Assembly (NCBI GenBank): GCA_026418995.1
Contig: JAOAAG010000070.1
Span: forward strand, 1-33,491
Direction: 5' to 3'
DNA: 33,491 nt
Origin: Anaerolineae bacterium
GTDB taxonomy: Bacteria; Chloroflexota; Anaerolineae; B4-G1
Part shown: positions 1 to 7,293 of the stretch, one piece after another
How the letters are laid out: each line of letters begins with the position of its first letter
Numbering within the stretch: position 1 is the stretch's first letter
Program-made: the position numbers and the translations under genes
Notes under the pieces: generated by a model
The model's database searches: none
Seen by the model: only the letters and a program-made list of their open reading frames with translations
Told to the model about the DNA's origin: nothing

Positions 1-1
1 A

Positions 2-142
2 GTGCTGGAGCAGCTCTCGCAGCGCACGCAGTTCATCGTCATTACTCACAACCGGCTGACGACAGAGGCTGCTCACACCGTCTACGGCGTTTCGATGGGC
101 AAGGATGCTGCCTCGCAAGTGATCTCGCTCAAACTGGAGTAG
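2..142 (+). CDS. smc: Chromosome segregation protein SMC, C-terminal end (partial)
   Basis: The first 46 codons of the window form the 3' end of an open frame that stops with TAG at 140-142. The segment contains FIVITHNR, followed by a stretch ending [19 protein letters not shown]. This matches the last strand, the switch-like His of the ABC-type head domain, and the usual closing residues of bacterial SMC. SMC is an ATPase that forms the core of condensin and acts on the chromosome with ScpA and ScpB. Only the tail of the ATP-binding head is present, so the Walker A, hinge and coiled coil lie outside the window. The asparaginase gene begins 2 nt after the stop, so the two may be co-transcribed. 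RecN or another SMC-like ATPase is a less likely alternative. Confidence 0.8.
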   Translation: MLEQLSQRTQFIVITHNRLTTEAAHTVYGVSMGKDAASQVISLKLE

Positions 143-144
143 AC

Positions 145-1107
145 ATGCACATCGCTGTTCTCACCACCGGTGGCACCATAGCGATGCGGCACAGTGCCGA
201 CGCCGGTGGGGCCATCCCCGTGCTTGGGCCCGCCGAGCTCGCCGCCGCCCTCACCGTGCGATTCCCTGTCCACACCGAGGAGCTGGTCAACCTGCCCAGT
301 TCACATTTCACGCTGGACACGCTTTGCGCAATTCGCGAGCGCGTCGCTGCACTGGTGGACGACCCGGCAGTGACAGGAGTAGTCATCACCCATGGCACGG
401 ATACGGTAGAGGAGACCGCATATTTGCTCGACCTCACCGTGCCGGGGGATAAACCCATTGTACTGACCGGGGCCATGCGCACCGCCTCCGACCCAGGGTA
501 CGAAGGTTACGCGAACCTTCTGGCGGCTGTGAGGGTTGCAGCAGACCCGCAGGCGTGGGGTGCAGGGGCACTGGTGGTGCTCAACGACGAGATCCACGCT
601 GCCCGCTACGTAACAAAAATGCACACGCTCAGCACGTCCACCTTCCAATCGCCTGCCTGGGGGCCCCTGGGTAGGGTAGAGGGGGATGCGGTGCTCATCG
701 AGCGCCGCCCGGAGCGGCGGATATGTACCTGGCGGGGACTGGAACCCAGGGTAACGCTGCTCAAACTGTGTCTGGGTATGGAGACCGATCTATTGGAGTA
801 CGAGGTCGCGCGAGGCACGCGGGGCATCGTCATTGAGGCGCTGGGGAGCGGACGCGTGCCTCCCTGGTGGCTGCCGGCGCTTGAAAAGGCCCGCGCTGAG
901 GGTGTGGAGGTCGTCATTGCCAGCCGCTGTCCCTCTGGCCGGGTGTGGGATGACTACGGGTATCCGGGAGCGTACCACACGCTGGCGGAGCTGGGCTGCC
1001 TGTTCGCCGACGGGCTGAACGGTCAGAAAGCGCGGATCAAGTTGATGGTTGTCCTGGCCTCTGCCGGGCCGGGCATGGATGTGGCAACTTTGTGGAAGCA
1101 AACGTAG
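145..1107 (+). CDS. L-asparaginase family protein
   Basis: This 320-residue protein belongs to the bacterial L-asparaginase/glutaminase family, which hydrolyses L-asparagine to aspartate and ammonia. The N-terminal nucleophile motif TTGGTIA lies at residues 7-13, with T11 the likely nucleophile. The second catalytic motif HGTDT is at 83-87, with T85 and D86. A conserved segment VVLNDEIHAARYVTK at 144-158 supplies the catalytic-triad lysine K158. Length fits the family (about 320-340). No signal peptide is visible, so a cytoplasmic, type I-like enzyme is more likely than a secreted type II enzyme. ATG at 145 is the first possible start after the SMC stop and directly precedes the conserved beta strand, so the start is well fixed. 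Asparagine over glutamine as substrate is inferred from family. Confidence 0.93.
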   Translation: MHIAVLTTGGTIAMRHSADAGGAIPVLGPAELAAALTVRFPVHTEELVNLPSSHFTLDTLCAIRERVAALVDDPAVTGVVITHGTDTVEETAYLLDLTVPGDKPIVLTGAMRTASDPGYEGYANLLAAVRVAADPQAWGAGALVVLNDEIHAARYVTKMHTLSTSTFQSPAWGPLGRVEGDAVLIERRPERRICTWRGLEPRVTLLKLCLGMETDLLEYEVARGTRGIVIEALGSGRVPPWWLPALEKARAEGVEVVIASRCPSGRVWDDYGYPGAYHTLAELGCLFADGLNGQKARIKLMVVLASAGPGMDVATLWKQT

Positions 1108-1171
1108 CACACTCCCCCAGGTCTCAGAACCCGCGTAAGGCGGGCAGAGTGATGATGCACGGAGAAGAGCT

Positions 1172-1789
1172 ATGACACGCATCGTACTGATACGCCATGG
1201 CCAGACCGCCTGGAATCGAGAGGCACGTTTCCGTGGCCGCTCGGAGATACCGCTGGACGAGCTGGGGCTGAAGCAAGCGGAAGCCACCGGCCGCTACGTA
1301 GCGCTGCGCTGGCCGGTCGTCGCGGTCTATGCCAGCCCTATGAACCGCACGATGCAGACCGCTGCGATCATCGCCCAGGCCCAGGGGCTCCCGGCCCAGC
1401 CCATGGAGGAGCTGATAGATGTGGACTTCGGCGCGTTTCAGGGCCTGCTGACCGACGAAGCCGAACGCCTGTATCCCGAAGTGTACAGGGCCTGGCTGGA
1501 GACGCCCCATATGGTGCAGTTTCCGGGCGGAGAGAGCCTGGCGCATGTGCGCTCCCGGGTGCTGAAAGCGCTGGATAAGATGAAGCTCGCATACCCCGGA
1601 CAATCCGTCGCGCTCGTCTCTCACATCGTCGTCAACCGGGTGCTCCTGTGCGCCGTGCTGGGACTGGGCAACGAGCGCTTCTGGCACCTGGGGCAGGAAC
1701 CCTGCGCGGTCAACGTCTTCGATATCGAAGACAACGGCGACTTTACCGTTCACCTGCTCAACGATACTTCCCACATCTGGAATCTCTAG
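1172..1789 (+). CDS. Histidine phosphatase family protein (phosphoglycerate mutase-like)
   Basis: This 205-residue protein belongs to the histidine phosphatase superfamily, branch 1, whose members form a phosphohistidine intermediate. It starts with MTRIVLIRHGQT, giving the RHG motif at residues 8-10 with H9 as phospho-acceptor. The SPMNRTMQTA segment carries the phosphate-binding R59. A general-acid glutamate is likely at E80 (MEELIDVDFG), and the second catalytic histidine is H151 in ALVSHIVVN. The size fits broad-specificity phosphatases such as GpmB or CobC-like enzymes; the substrate cannot be read from sequence. A purine-rich ribosome binding site (GGAGAAG) precedes the ATG. It lies 64 bp after the asparaginase and 46 bp before the MoxR gene, consistent with one plus-strand transcription unit. 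Confidence 0.9.
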   Translation: MTRIVLIRHGQTAWNREARFRGRSEIPLDELGLKQAEATGRYVALRWPVVAVYASPMNRTMQTAAIIAQAQGLPAQPMEELIDVDFGAFQGLLTDEAERLYPEVYRAWLETPHMVQFPGGESLAHVRSRVLKALDKMKLAYPGQSVALVSHIVVNRVLLCAVLGLGNERFWHLGQEPCAVNVFDIEDNGDFTVHLLNDTSHIWNL

Positions 1790-1835
1790 GCAGGTCTAGC
1801 TCTCTCGCGGATTGGGAAGCTGCAGGTGAGATTGA

Positions 1836-2828
1836 ATGGGTCAGGATATGTACCAGCTCTCTCCTGAACAATTTCGCCACCTCGCCACCCGCATTGAGGG
1901 CGAGGTCAGCAAGTACATTGTCGGGCAACGCGAGGTCATTCGACATACCTTGATCGGCCTGATTGCCGGGGGACATGTGCTGCTCGAAGGTGTGCCGGGG
2001 CTGGGCAAAACGATGCTCGTGCGCACGCTGGCCAGGGTGCTCGATCTCAAATTCGCCCGCATCCAGTTCACACCCGACCTGATGCCCGCCGACATCGTCG
2101 GCACCGACATTCTGGAAGAGGGGCAGGACGGGCGGCGCGAGTTCCGCTTCAGGCCAGGGCCGGTCTTCACCAACCTGCTTCTGGCCGACGAGATCAACCG
2201 CGCCACACCCAAGACACAATCGGCGCTGCTGGAGGCGATGCAGGAGCGCACCGTAACCGTTGCCAATCGTTCCTATCCGCTGGAGCCGCCCTTTATGGTG
2301 CTGGCGACGCAGAACCCCATTGAAATGGAGGGGACCTATCCGCTCCCGGAAGCGCAACTCGATCGTTTCCTCTTTAAGGTCAACGTGACCTTCCCTGATC
2401 CGGCCGAGCTGGTGGAGATCCTCAACCGGACCACAGGAGCCACTGAGCCGGAGGTGGAGGTCGTTGCCGACAGGGAGACCATCCTGGCGATGGGGGAGCT
2501 GGCACGGCAGGTGCCGCTGGCCTCGCCCGTGGCCGACTATGCCGCGCGGCTGATCGTCGCCACCCACCCGGAAAGCAGAGAAGCGCCCGAGAAGGTGCGG
2601 CGTTACGTGCGCTACGGCGCAAGCCCGAGGGGAGCGCAGGCGCTCATCCTGGGCGGCAAGGTTACGGCGCTACTGGCAGGCCGTTACAACGTGGCCTTTG
2701 AGGATTTACGCGCTGTCGCGCCGGCGGCGCTCCGTCACCGCGTCCTGCTCAACTTCGACGCTCTGGCAGAGGGAATCAGCACGGATGAGATCGTGACAGA
2801 AGTGGTGAGAACTGTAGCGGAGCCGTAG
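1836..2828 (+). CDS. MoxR-family AAA+ ATPase (first copy)
   Basis: This 330-residue protein is a MoxR-type AAA+ ATPase (AAA_3 plus AAA lid), a chaperone-like family linked to assembly or metal-cofactor insertion of large complexes. Walker A is GVPGLGKT at residues 52-59 and Walker B is LLADE at 115-119, followed by the sensor-1 region [23 protein letters not shown] at about 156-178. Length is normal for the family. MoxR genes usually stand next to a DUF58 gene, but here the downstream neighbour is the convergent ADP-ribosylglycohydrolase-like gene and no DUF58 is near. A second MoxR with DUF58 occurs at 10.3 kb; the two proteins are clearly diverged. The start is supported by an AGGTGAG ribosome binding site just upstream. 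Confidence 0.93.
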   Translation: MGQDMYQLSPEQFRHLATRIEGEVSKYIVGQREVIRHTLIGLIAGGHVLLEGVPGLGKTMLVRTLARVLDLKFARIQFTPDLMPADIVGTDILEEGQDGRREFRFRPGPVFTNLLLADEINRATPKTQSALLEAMQERTVTVANRSYPLEPPFMVLATQNPIEMEGTYPLPEAQLDRFLFKVNVTFPDPAELVEILNRTTGATEPEVEVVADRETILAMGELARQVPLASPVADYAARLIVATHPESREAPEKVRRYVRYGASPRGAQALILGGKVTALLAGRYNVAFEDLRAVAPAALRHRVLLNFDALAEGISTDEIVTEVVRTVAEP

Positions 2829-2854
2829 ACACTTTACATACCCTTATCTGCCAG

Positions 2855-2869
2855 GCAGCAGCGTGCTGC
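2855..2869. other. Short hairpin between convergent genes
   Basis: GCAGCA and TGCTGC form a 6-bp stem around a 3-nt loop in the 57-bp gap between the convergent MoxR and ADP-ribosylglycohydrolase-like genes. There is no clear T-tract on either side, so an intrinsic terminator is only a weak possibility. Confidence 0.2.
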
Positions 2870-2885
2870 TCAGTCAGGTAGCACG

Positions 2886-5006
2886 TCAGGACGGATCCAG
2901 CACAATGGGCCGCACTTTCACCGCCTGCGTTGCTGTGCGGCCTTCTTCACAGACAAGCGCCACGGCACCGGTGGTGAGCGGGCGGTCGGCGTCCTCGACC
3001 TCGAACAGCCGGTGGCCGTCAACCCAGGCCCGGAGGCAGTGGCCCTGCACCTCCATCTCCAGGTGGTGTGTCTGGCCAAACTCCCAGGCAAAATCCACCT
3101 CGCCCAGCACGGTCAGCCCATCCAGCGCCTTGACCAGCCGCGCCCTGCCATCCGAGCCGAGTAGCAGCGCATAGTAACGCTTCAGCCCCTGCACCCGCGC
3201 CGCCAGTCCGGCCGACTTGACCAGATGCGGCGTCACGTCCGCGCTCACCCGATAGTCGCGCCACTCGCGCGTCCCCTGGATCAATAGCCCCGTCCCCTCG
3301 TTCTGGATCAGGCGGAACGGCTCGCCCCACGAGACGACATCGCTTACTCCGTTCACCCACGCCTGCCGCCACAGCGTCCCGTTATGCGCCGGGCGTGTCC
3401 AGGTTACCTCGGGCGCGCCGTCCCAGGTCAGGTAATCCAGGTAGACCACGCCCTTTGCCCCGCGCGCGCCAGCGATCTCGACGCCGATCTCGGCGATCGG
3501 GTCGCCGCCGGTATCGGGGATGCGCCAGGCGAACTCGTGCGCTGCGCCGGGCTGCAAGAGCGTCTCCGGTCCGTGGACGCGCGCCAGTCTGTCGTCGGCG
3601 CCGTAGACGCGGATATAGAGCCGGCAGATAACCGATGTCGCATTCCCCTCGTCTGCCAGGATGCCGGCGCGCACCATCTGGCCGGGGTAGAGCGTGGGCG
3701 AGGCCATCAGTCCGTAGCCGGGCATACAGGCTGCCTCGGGCGGGATGAAGGTTGCCGTCGCTACGCGGGCCACACGCCCAGGCGCCAGCCCCCCGTAGCG
3801 CAGCGCCAGGCTGCGGCTGCCCAGCCTGCTGTGCCCGGCAACGTTCTCCAGCGTCACCGTGCCCTGGCTCTCGACGCTCTCCTCGGGCACAAAGCCCTGC
3901 ACCGCGCCGGGCAACTCGAAGTGAAAGCGGGCGCCGCCTTTGGGCGCGCGCGGCTCCAGGCCTGCCAGCGCCCGCCCTGCATTGACGATGTGGTAGGTTT
4001 CGGTGACGGCGTCGGTGACTGCCCGCCCGCCGTCCGCCGTGGGCAGATAGAGCCGGTCAGCCACCAGCCCGCGCCAATCGGGGCCGGTTACAATGCCGGC
4101 CAGGCCGTTCTTGATCCCCATCAGGCAGCCAACGTTGCCGGAGTTGCAGTCGGTGTCCCAGCCGCAGGTGTTGACAATCATCAACGTCTTCTGAAAGTCA
4201 TCGTCGCCGTAGAGCAGGCTGAGGATGACCAGGCCGTGATTGGGCACGATGTGGCAGTTACCGCCGTACCTGTCGTAGCCGTATTGCGCGGCGAGCAGGC
4301 CGAACGCTTTGCGCCAGTCCGGCTCGCGGACACGCCATTCGCGCAGATCGCCGATCAGCCGGTAGATGACTGAGTCCCTGGGGATGAACGTAACCGCCAC
4401 GTCGAGCAACCGGTCCAGGCACGGCTCGACAAACGCCTGTGCCTCCAGCGCGGCGATGACCTGCGCGCCGTAGATGGCTTCGCCGTCGTGGCTGACGCTC
4501 GCAGCGCGGCGGGCGAGGTCCGCGGCCAGTTCCGGGTCTCCCGGCGCGACCATCGCCCAGCCGTCAATGAAAATCTGTGCGCCGATCTGCTCGGCGACGA
4601 CCTTGCCGTTGAGCTGCATCGAGCCGCTCTGCGGAGCAGGGACGCCGCTCTTCAACCGCAGATAGGCAGTGTGCTCGGTCGAGTTGCCCAGGCCGCCCCA
4701 CCATAGGACCGTGCGGTTCTCAATCAGGTAGTTGAGCCAGGTCTGGCCGATCTGCGCCGGGGTCAGGTCACGGGGATAGCCGTAATCCTCCAGCGCGCGC
4801 AGGAAGGTAAACGTGCCGGAGATATCGTCGTCGGTGACGATCAGCGGTTTGCCGAGCCGCTCGTGGACGTAATACCAGACCTCGCCCAGTTCGGCCAGGA
4901 TGCGTTCGTGTGTCCATCCCTCGAACGGGCGGCCCAGGTAGACGCCAATGATCTTGCCCAGGACGCCAGCATAGACGCGCTCTTCGTAGTCAGCAGGTAT
5001 CGTCAT
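2886..5006 (-). CDS. ADP-ribosylglycohydrolase-family protein with C-terminal beta-sandwich domains
   Basis: This 706-residue protein begins with an ADP-ribosylglycohydrolase (ARH/DraG-like) catalytic domain, roughly residues 1-330. The fold's two metal-binding motifs are visible: TDDD at 58-61 in LIVTDDDISG, and DTDCNSG at 284-290 in NTCGWDTDCN. Family members remove ADP-ribose from proteins or act on related glycosidic substrates using two Mg2+ ions. The remaining half looks all-beta, and its last ~170 residues (SAGLAARVQGLKRYYALLL ... LRAWVDGHRLFEVEDAD) resemble a LamG/DUF1080-type lectin-like fold. No signal peptide is seen. It lies 6 bp downstream of ribokinase in a LacI-controlled operon, so a ribosyl-containing small molecule may be the real substrate; this is inference. 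Start is the ATG at 5006. Confidence 0.85.
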   Translation of the reverse strand: MTIPADYEERVYAGVLGKIIGVYLGRPFEGWTHERILAELGEVWYYVHERLGKPLIVTDDDISGTFTFLRALEDYGYPRDLTPAQIGQTWLNYLIENRTVLWWGGLGNSTEHTAYLRLKSGVPAPQSGSMQLNGKVVAEQIGAQIFIDGWAMVAPGDPELAADLARRAASVSHDGEAIYGAQVIAALEAQAFVEPCLDRLLDVAVTFIPRDSVIYRLIGDLREWRVREPDWRKAFGLLAAQYGYDRYGGNCHIVPNHGLVILSLLYGDDDFQKTLMIVNTCGWDTDCNSGNVGCLMGIKNGLAGIVTGPDWRGLVADRLYLPTADGGRAVTDAVTETYHIVNAGRALAGLEPRAPKGGARFHFELPGAVQGFVPEESVESQGTVTLENVAGHSRLGSRSLALRYGGLAPGRVARVATATFIPPEAACMPGYGLMASPTLYPGQMVRAGILADEGNATSVICRLYIRVYGADDRLARVHGPETLLQPGAAHEFAWRIPDTGGDPIAEIGVEIAGARGAKGVVYLDYLTWDGAPEVTWTRPAHNGTLWRQAWVNGVSDVVSWGEPFRLIQNEGTGLLIQGTREWRDYRVSADVTPHLVKSAGLAARVQGLKRYYALLLGSDGRARLVKALDGLTVLGEVDFAWEFGQTHHLEMEVQGHCLRAWVDGHRLFEVEDADRPLTTGAVALVCEEGRTATQAVKVRPIVLDPS

Positions 5007-5012
5007 CCTTCT

Positions 5013-5963
5013 TCATCCCTTGCCTGTCGGTACCGGCCTGGTGACCCCTTCGGCCAGCAACCTCTCTACCTCCTGACGGGTGGGCAGGGAAGGTTGGGCG
5101 CCCAGTTTGGTGGTAGCAAGGGCACCCGCTGCGTTCCCCCAGCGTACCGCTTCGGCTAGCGGTTTGCCTTCGGCCAGGGCCACGGCAAAGCCGGCCAGAA
5201 ACGCGTCACCTGCCGCCGTCACATCTGCCGGCTTTACCTCGAAGGCGGGGAAGGTCTGTGTCCTGCCATCCTGTGCCAGGAGTGCGCCGCGCTCGCCCAG
5301 CGTCAGGACGACGGCGCCCACACCAGCCTCCAGCAACGTTAGCGCGGCCCTCTCTGCTTCGGCCTGGCTGCCGACGGGCAAGCCGGTCAGGATTTCTGTC
5401 TCGCTTTCGTTAGGGACCAGCACGTCCACCAGCGCCAGGAGCTCGGCGGGTAGAGGGCGGGCCGGGGCCGGATTCAGGATGACCTTGACGCCGGCAGCGT
5501 GGGCCACTGCTGCGGCGCGAGCCACAGTCTCCAGCGGGATTTCCAATTGCAGGAGCAACGCGCTGGCAGCGGTGATGGTGGCTGCGGCGATGTCCACATC
5601 GGCCGGCGTAAGGCGCGCGTTGGCCCCGGAGGCGACGACGATGCTGTTTTTGCCGGCATCATCTACTTCGATGAAAGCGACGCCTGTGGGTGCCCCTGGA
5701 TCTTGCCTCACGAAGCGATGATCCACCTGGGCCGCCGCCAGGTTATCGAGCAGCAGGCGGCCAAAATCATCGCGCCCCACCCGGCCCACCATCGAAGTCT
5801 GGGCACCGAGGCGGGCAGCGGCCACGGCCTGATTGGCGCCCTTGCCCCCCGGTATGGTACGAAAGTCGCTGCCGATGACTGTCTCCCCAGGGCGGGGCAG
5901 GCGCGGCACACGGACGACCATATCCATATTCAGGCTACCGACCACTGTGATACGCACAGCCAT
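5013..5963 (-). CDS. rbsK: Ribokinase (PfkB family)
   Basis: This 316-residue PfkB-family sugar kinase is probably ribokinase, which phosphorylates D-ribose to ribose 5-phosphate with ATP. It opens with VVGSLNMDMVVRVPRLPRPGE and carries the PfkB signature-1 motif PGGKGANQA at residues 38-46. NPAPA at 164-168 and VPNESE at 183-188 are typical of RbsK. The catalytic aspartate is D253 in VTAAGDAFLAGF. The usual anion-hole motif DTTGAGD reads DVTAAGD here, a mild variation that keeps GD. Length is typical. It sits between the LacI-family regulator (3-bp gap) and the ADP-ribosylglycohydrolase-like gene (6-bp gap), so one transcript is likely and the pathway probably salvages ribose released from a ribosylated substrate. 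Confidence 0.92.
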   Translation of the reverse strand: MAVRITVVGSLNMDMVVRVPRLPRPGETVIGSDFRTIPGGKGANQAVAAARLGAQTSMVGRVGRDDFGRLLLDNLAAAQVDHRFVRQDPGAPTGVAFIEVDDAGKNSIVVASGANARLTPADVDIAAATITAASALLLQLEIPLETVARAAAVAHAAGVKVILNPAPARPLPAELLALVDVLVPNESETEILTGLPVGSQAEAERAALTLLEAGVGAVVLTLGERGALLAQDGRTQTFPAFEVKPADVTAAGDAFLAGFAVALAEGKPLAEAVRWGNAAGALATTKLGAQPSLPTRQEVERLLAEGVTRPVPTGKG

Positions 5964-5966
5964 ACA

Positions 5967-6980
5967 CTACCTCCCGTTTCGCAAGGATACGCTCGCCGGA
6001 CCAGTTGACTTCCGAATCAGGAGGTCAATGTCGAGCAGTTGCCTGCGCGGCGGCATGTCGCGGTCCTGTATGCGCTCCAGTAGCAGCGTAGCTGCCACCA
6101 CTCCCATCTCGTACTTGGGCTGGGCAACCGTGGTGAGAGGGGGATTGGTGAAGGAGGCTGGCCGCACATCGTCGAAGCCGACAACTGAAAGGTCCACCGG
6201 CACATGCAGCCCTATCTCCACGGCAGCGCTGATTGCGCCGATGGCCATCAGATCGTTGCAGGCGAAGATAGCGGTCGGTGGGTCGTCCATGCCCAGGAGC
6301 TGGCGGGCCGCCTGGTAGCCACGTTCGTACTGAAAGTCGCCCTTCAGGATGAGCCTCTAGTCCACGGGGATGTCCGCCTCAAGCAGTGCCCGCCGGTAGC
6401 CGGTGACGCGCTCGGCGCTGGGAGTGACCTCGGAGGGGCCGGTAATACAGCCGATACGGCGATGGCCCAGCTCAATCAGGTGGCGTGTTGCCAGCCAGCC
6501 TCCGTAGGCGTTATCAATCAGCACCGTGTCTGCGGTCACGTGGGGGACGTCACGATCCACCACCACCAGCGGCAAGTTCCGTTTCTGCAGGACCTGGACA
6601 TGCTCCGTGCTCACCCCTGCCGCGACGAAAATCATGCCATCAACCTGCTTCTCGATCAACACGTTGGTGTAGAACAGTTCCTTTTCCAGGTCGCCATCCG
6701 AGTTGCAGAGGATGAGGCTGTAGCCGTGTTTGAAACTGGCGTCTTCAATGCCGCGCGCAACCTCGGCGAAAAAGGGGTTGGCGCTATCGGGAACGATCAT
6801 GCCGATGGTATGTGTCTTTCCGCGCCGCAGCCCGCGGGCCAGGAGATTGGGCTGGTAGCCGAGTTCGTTCATCGCGGCCAGCACCCGCTCCCGCAACGCA
6901 TCACTGACCGGGCGGGTCTCGTTGATTACGTGGGAGACTGTAGTCACAGAGACGCCAGCGCGCTCTGCGACATCGCGCAT
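5967..6980 (-). pseudogene. LacI-family transcriptional regulator interrupted by an in-frame amber codon
   Basis: The frame encodes a full-length LacI-family repressor of about 337 residues but has a TAG at 6357-6359 (codon 208). The DNA-binding part is intact: MRDVAERAGVSVTTVSHVIN is the classic helix-turn-helix and hinge start, followed by the periplasmic-binding-protein-like domain. After the TAG the same frame continues without any shift into RLILKGDFQYERGYQAARQLLG and then AIFACNDLMAIGA, the conserved C-terminal ligand-binding segment. Readings that explain this are a recent nonsense mutation, a sequencing or assembly error, or readthrough. Start chosen at the ATG at 6980, before the HTH; a GGAGGT lies 16 nt upstream, which is long. 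The gene heads the rbsK operon and faces a perfect palindromic operator, so it is probably autoregulatory and responsive to a pentose or nucleoside. Confidence 0.85.
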
Positions 6981-7016
6981 GGTAACGATAGCACTTACCT
7001 CCTCAGGCAGGTATCG

Positions 7017-7040
7017 GCAAACGATTGCGCAATCGTTTGC
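7017..7040. promoter_or_regulatory. Perfect 24-bp palindromic operator, likely bound by the LacI-family regulator
   Basis: Positions 7017-7028 (GCAAACGATTGC) are the exact reverse complement of 7029-7040. The site begins about 7 bp downstream of the -10 box of the minus-strand promoter, overlapping the expected start of transcription, and lies about 37 bp upstream of the regulator's start codon. A symmetric site of this length in front of a lacI-type gene is typical for LacI-family operators, and its position suits repression by blocking initiation. Binding by this regulator is inferred. Confidence 0.75.
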
Positions 7041-7046
7041 GGGGAG

Positions 7047-7075
7047 ATTATACCACAAAACATGTGGGATATCAT
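7047..7075 (-). promoter_or_regulatory. Extended -10 promoter of the lacI-rbsK operon
   Basis: Read on the minus strand, TGGTATAAT (7055 to 7047) is an extended -10 element with a perfect TATAAT. A weak -35 (ATGATA, 4 of 6) lies 17 bp upstream at 7070-7075. The palindromic operator follows at once downstream. Confidence 0.7.
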
Positions 7076-7127
7076 AACGCACATTCACATTCCACCAGAG
7101 CGATAGCGCATCCTGCATGAAATCTTA

Positions 7128-7156
7128 TTGACTGTGCCCCTAATATCAGGTATAAT
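7128..7156 (+). promoter_or_regulatory. Sigma70-type promoter of the secreted repeat protein
   Basis: TTGACT at 7128-7133 and TATAAT at 7151-7156 are separated by 17 bp, close to ideal. It fires away from the lacI operon promoter and would give a 5' leader of about 130 nt before the ATG at 7294. Confidence 0.75.
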
Positions 7157-7293
7157 ACGTGTAGTTTCATTCCCCAACGGCCTCCAAGCAGCAGCACACT
7201 GTGCCAGGAAGGTCCGCTGCAGGCCCACAGCTCGGCGCTGGGGAGCGGTCGCCACAAGTTTATTCGCTTCACTCGCAGGGGCGGCTTAGATTA

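Noticed and set aside
3384-4373. A 329-codon plus-strand frame opposite the ADP-ribosylglycohydrolase gene
   Set aside because: The composition mirrors the opposite gene; no domain pattern or ribosome binding site supports it.
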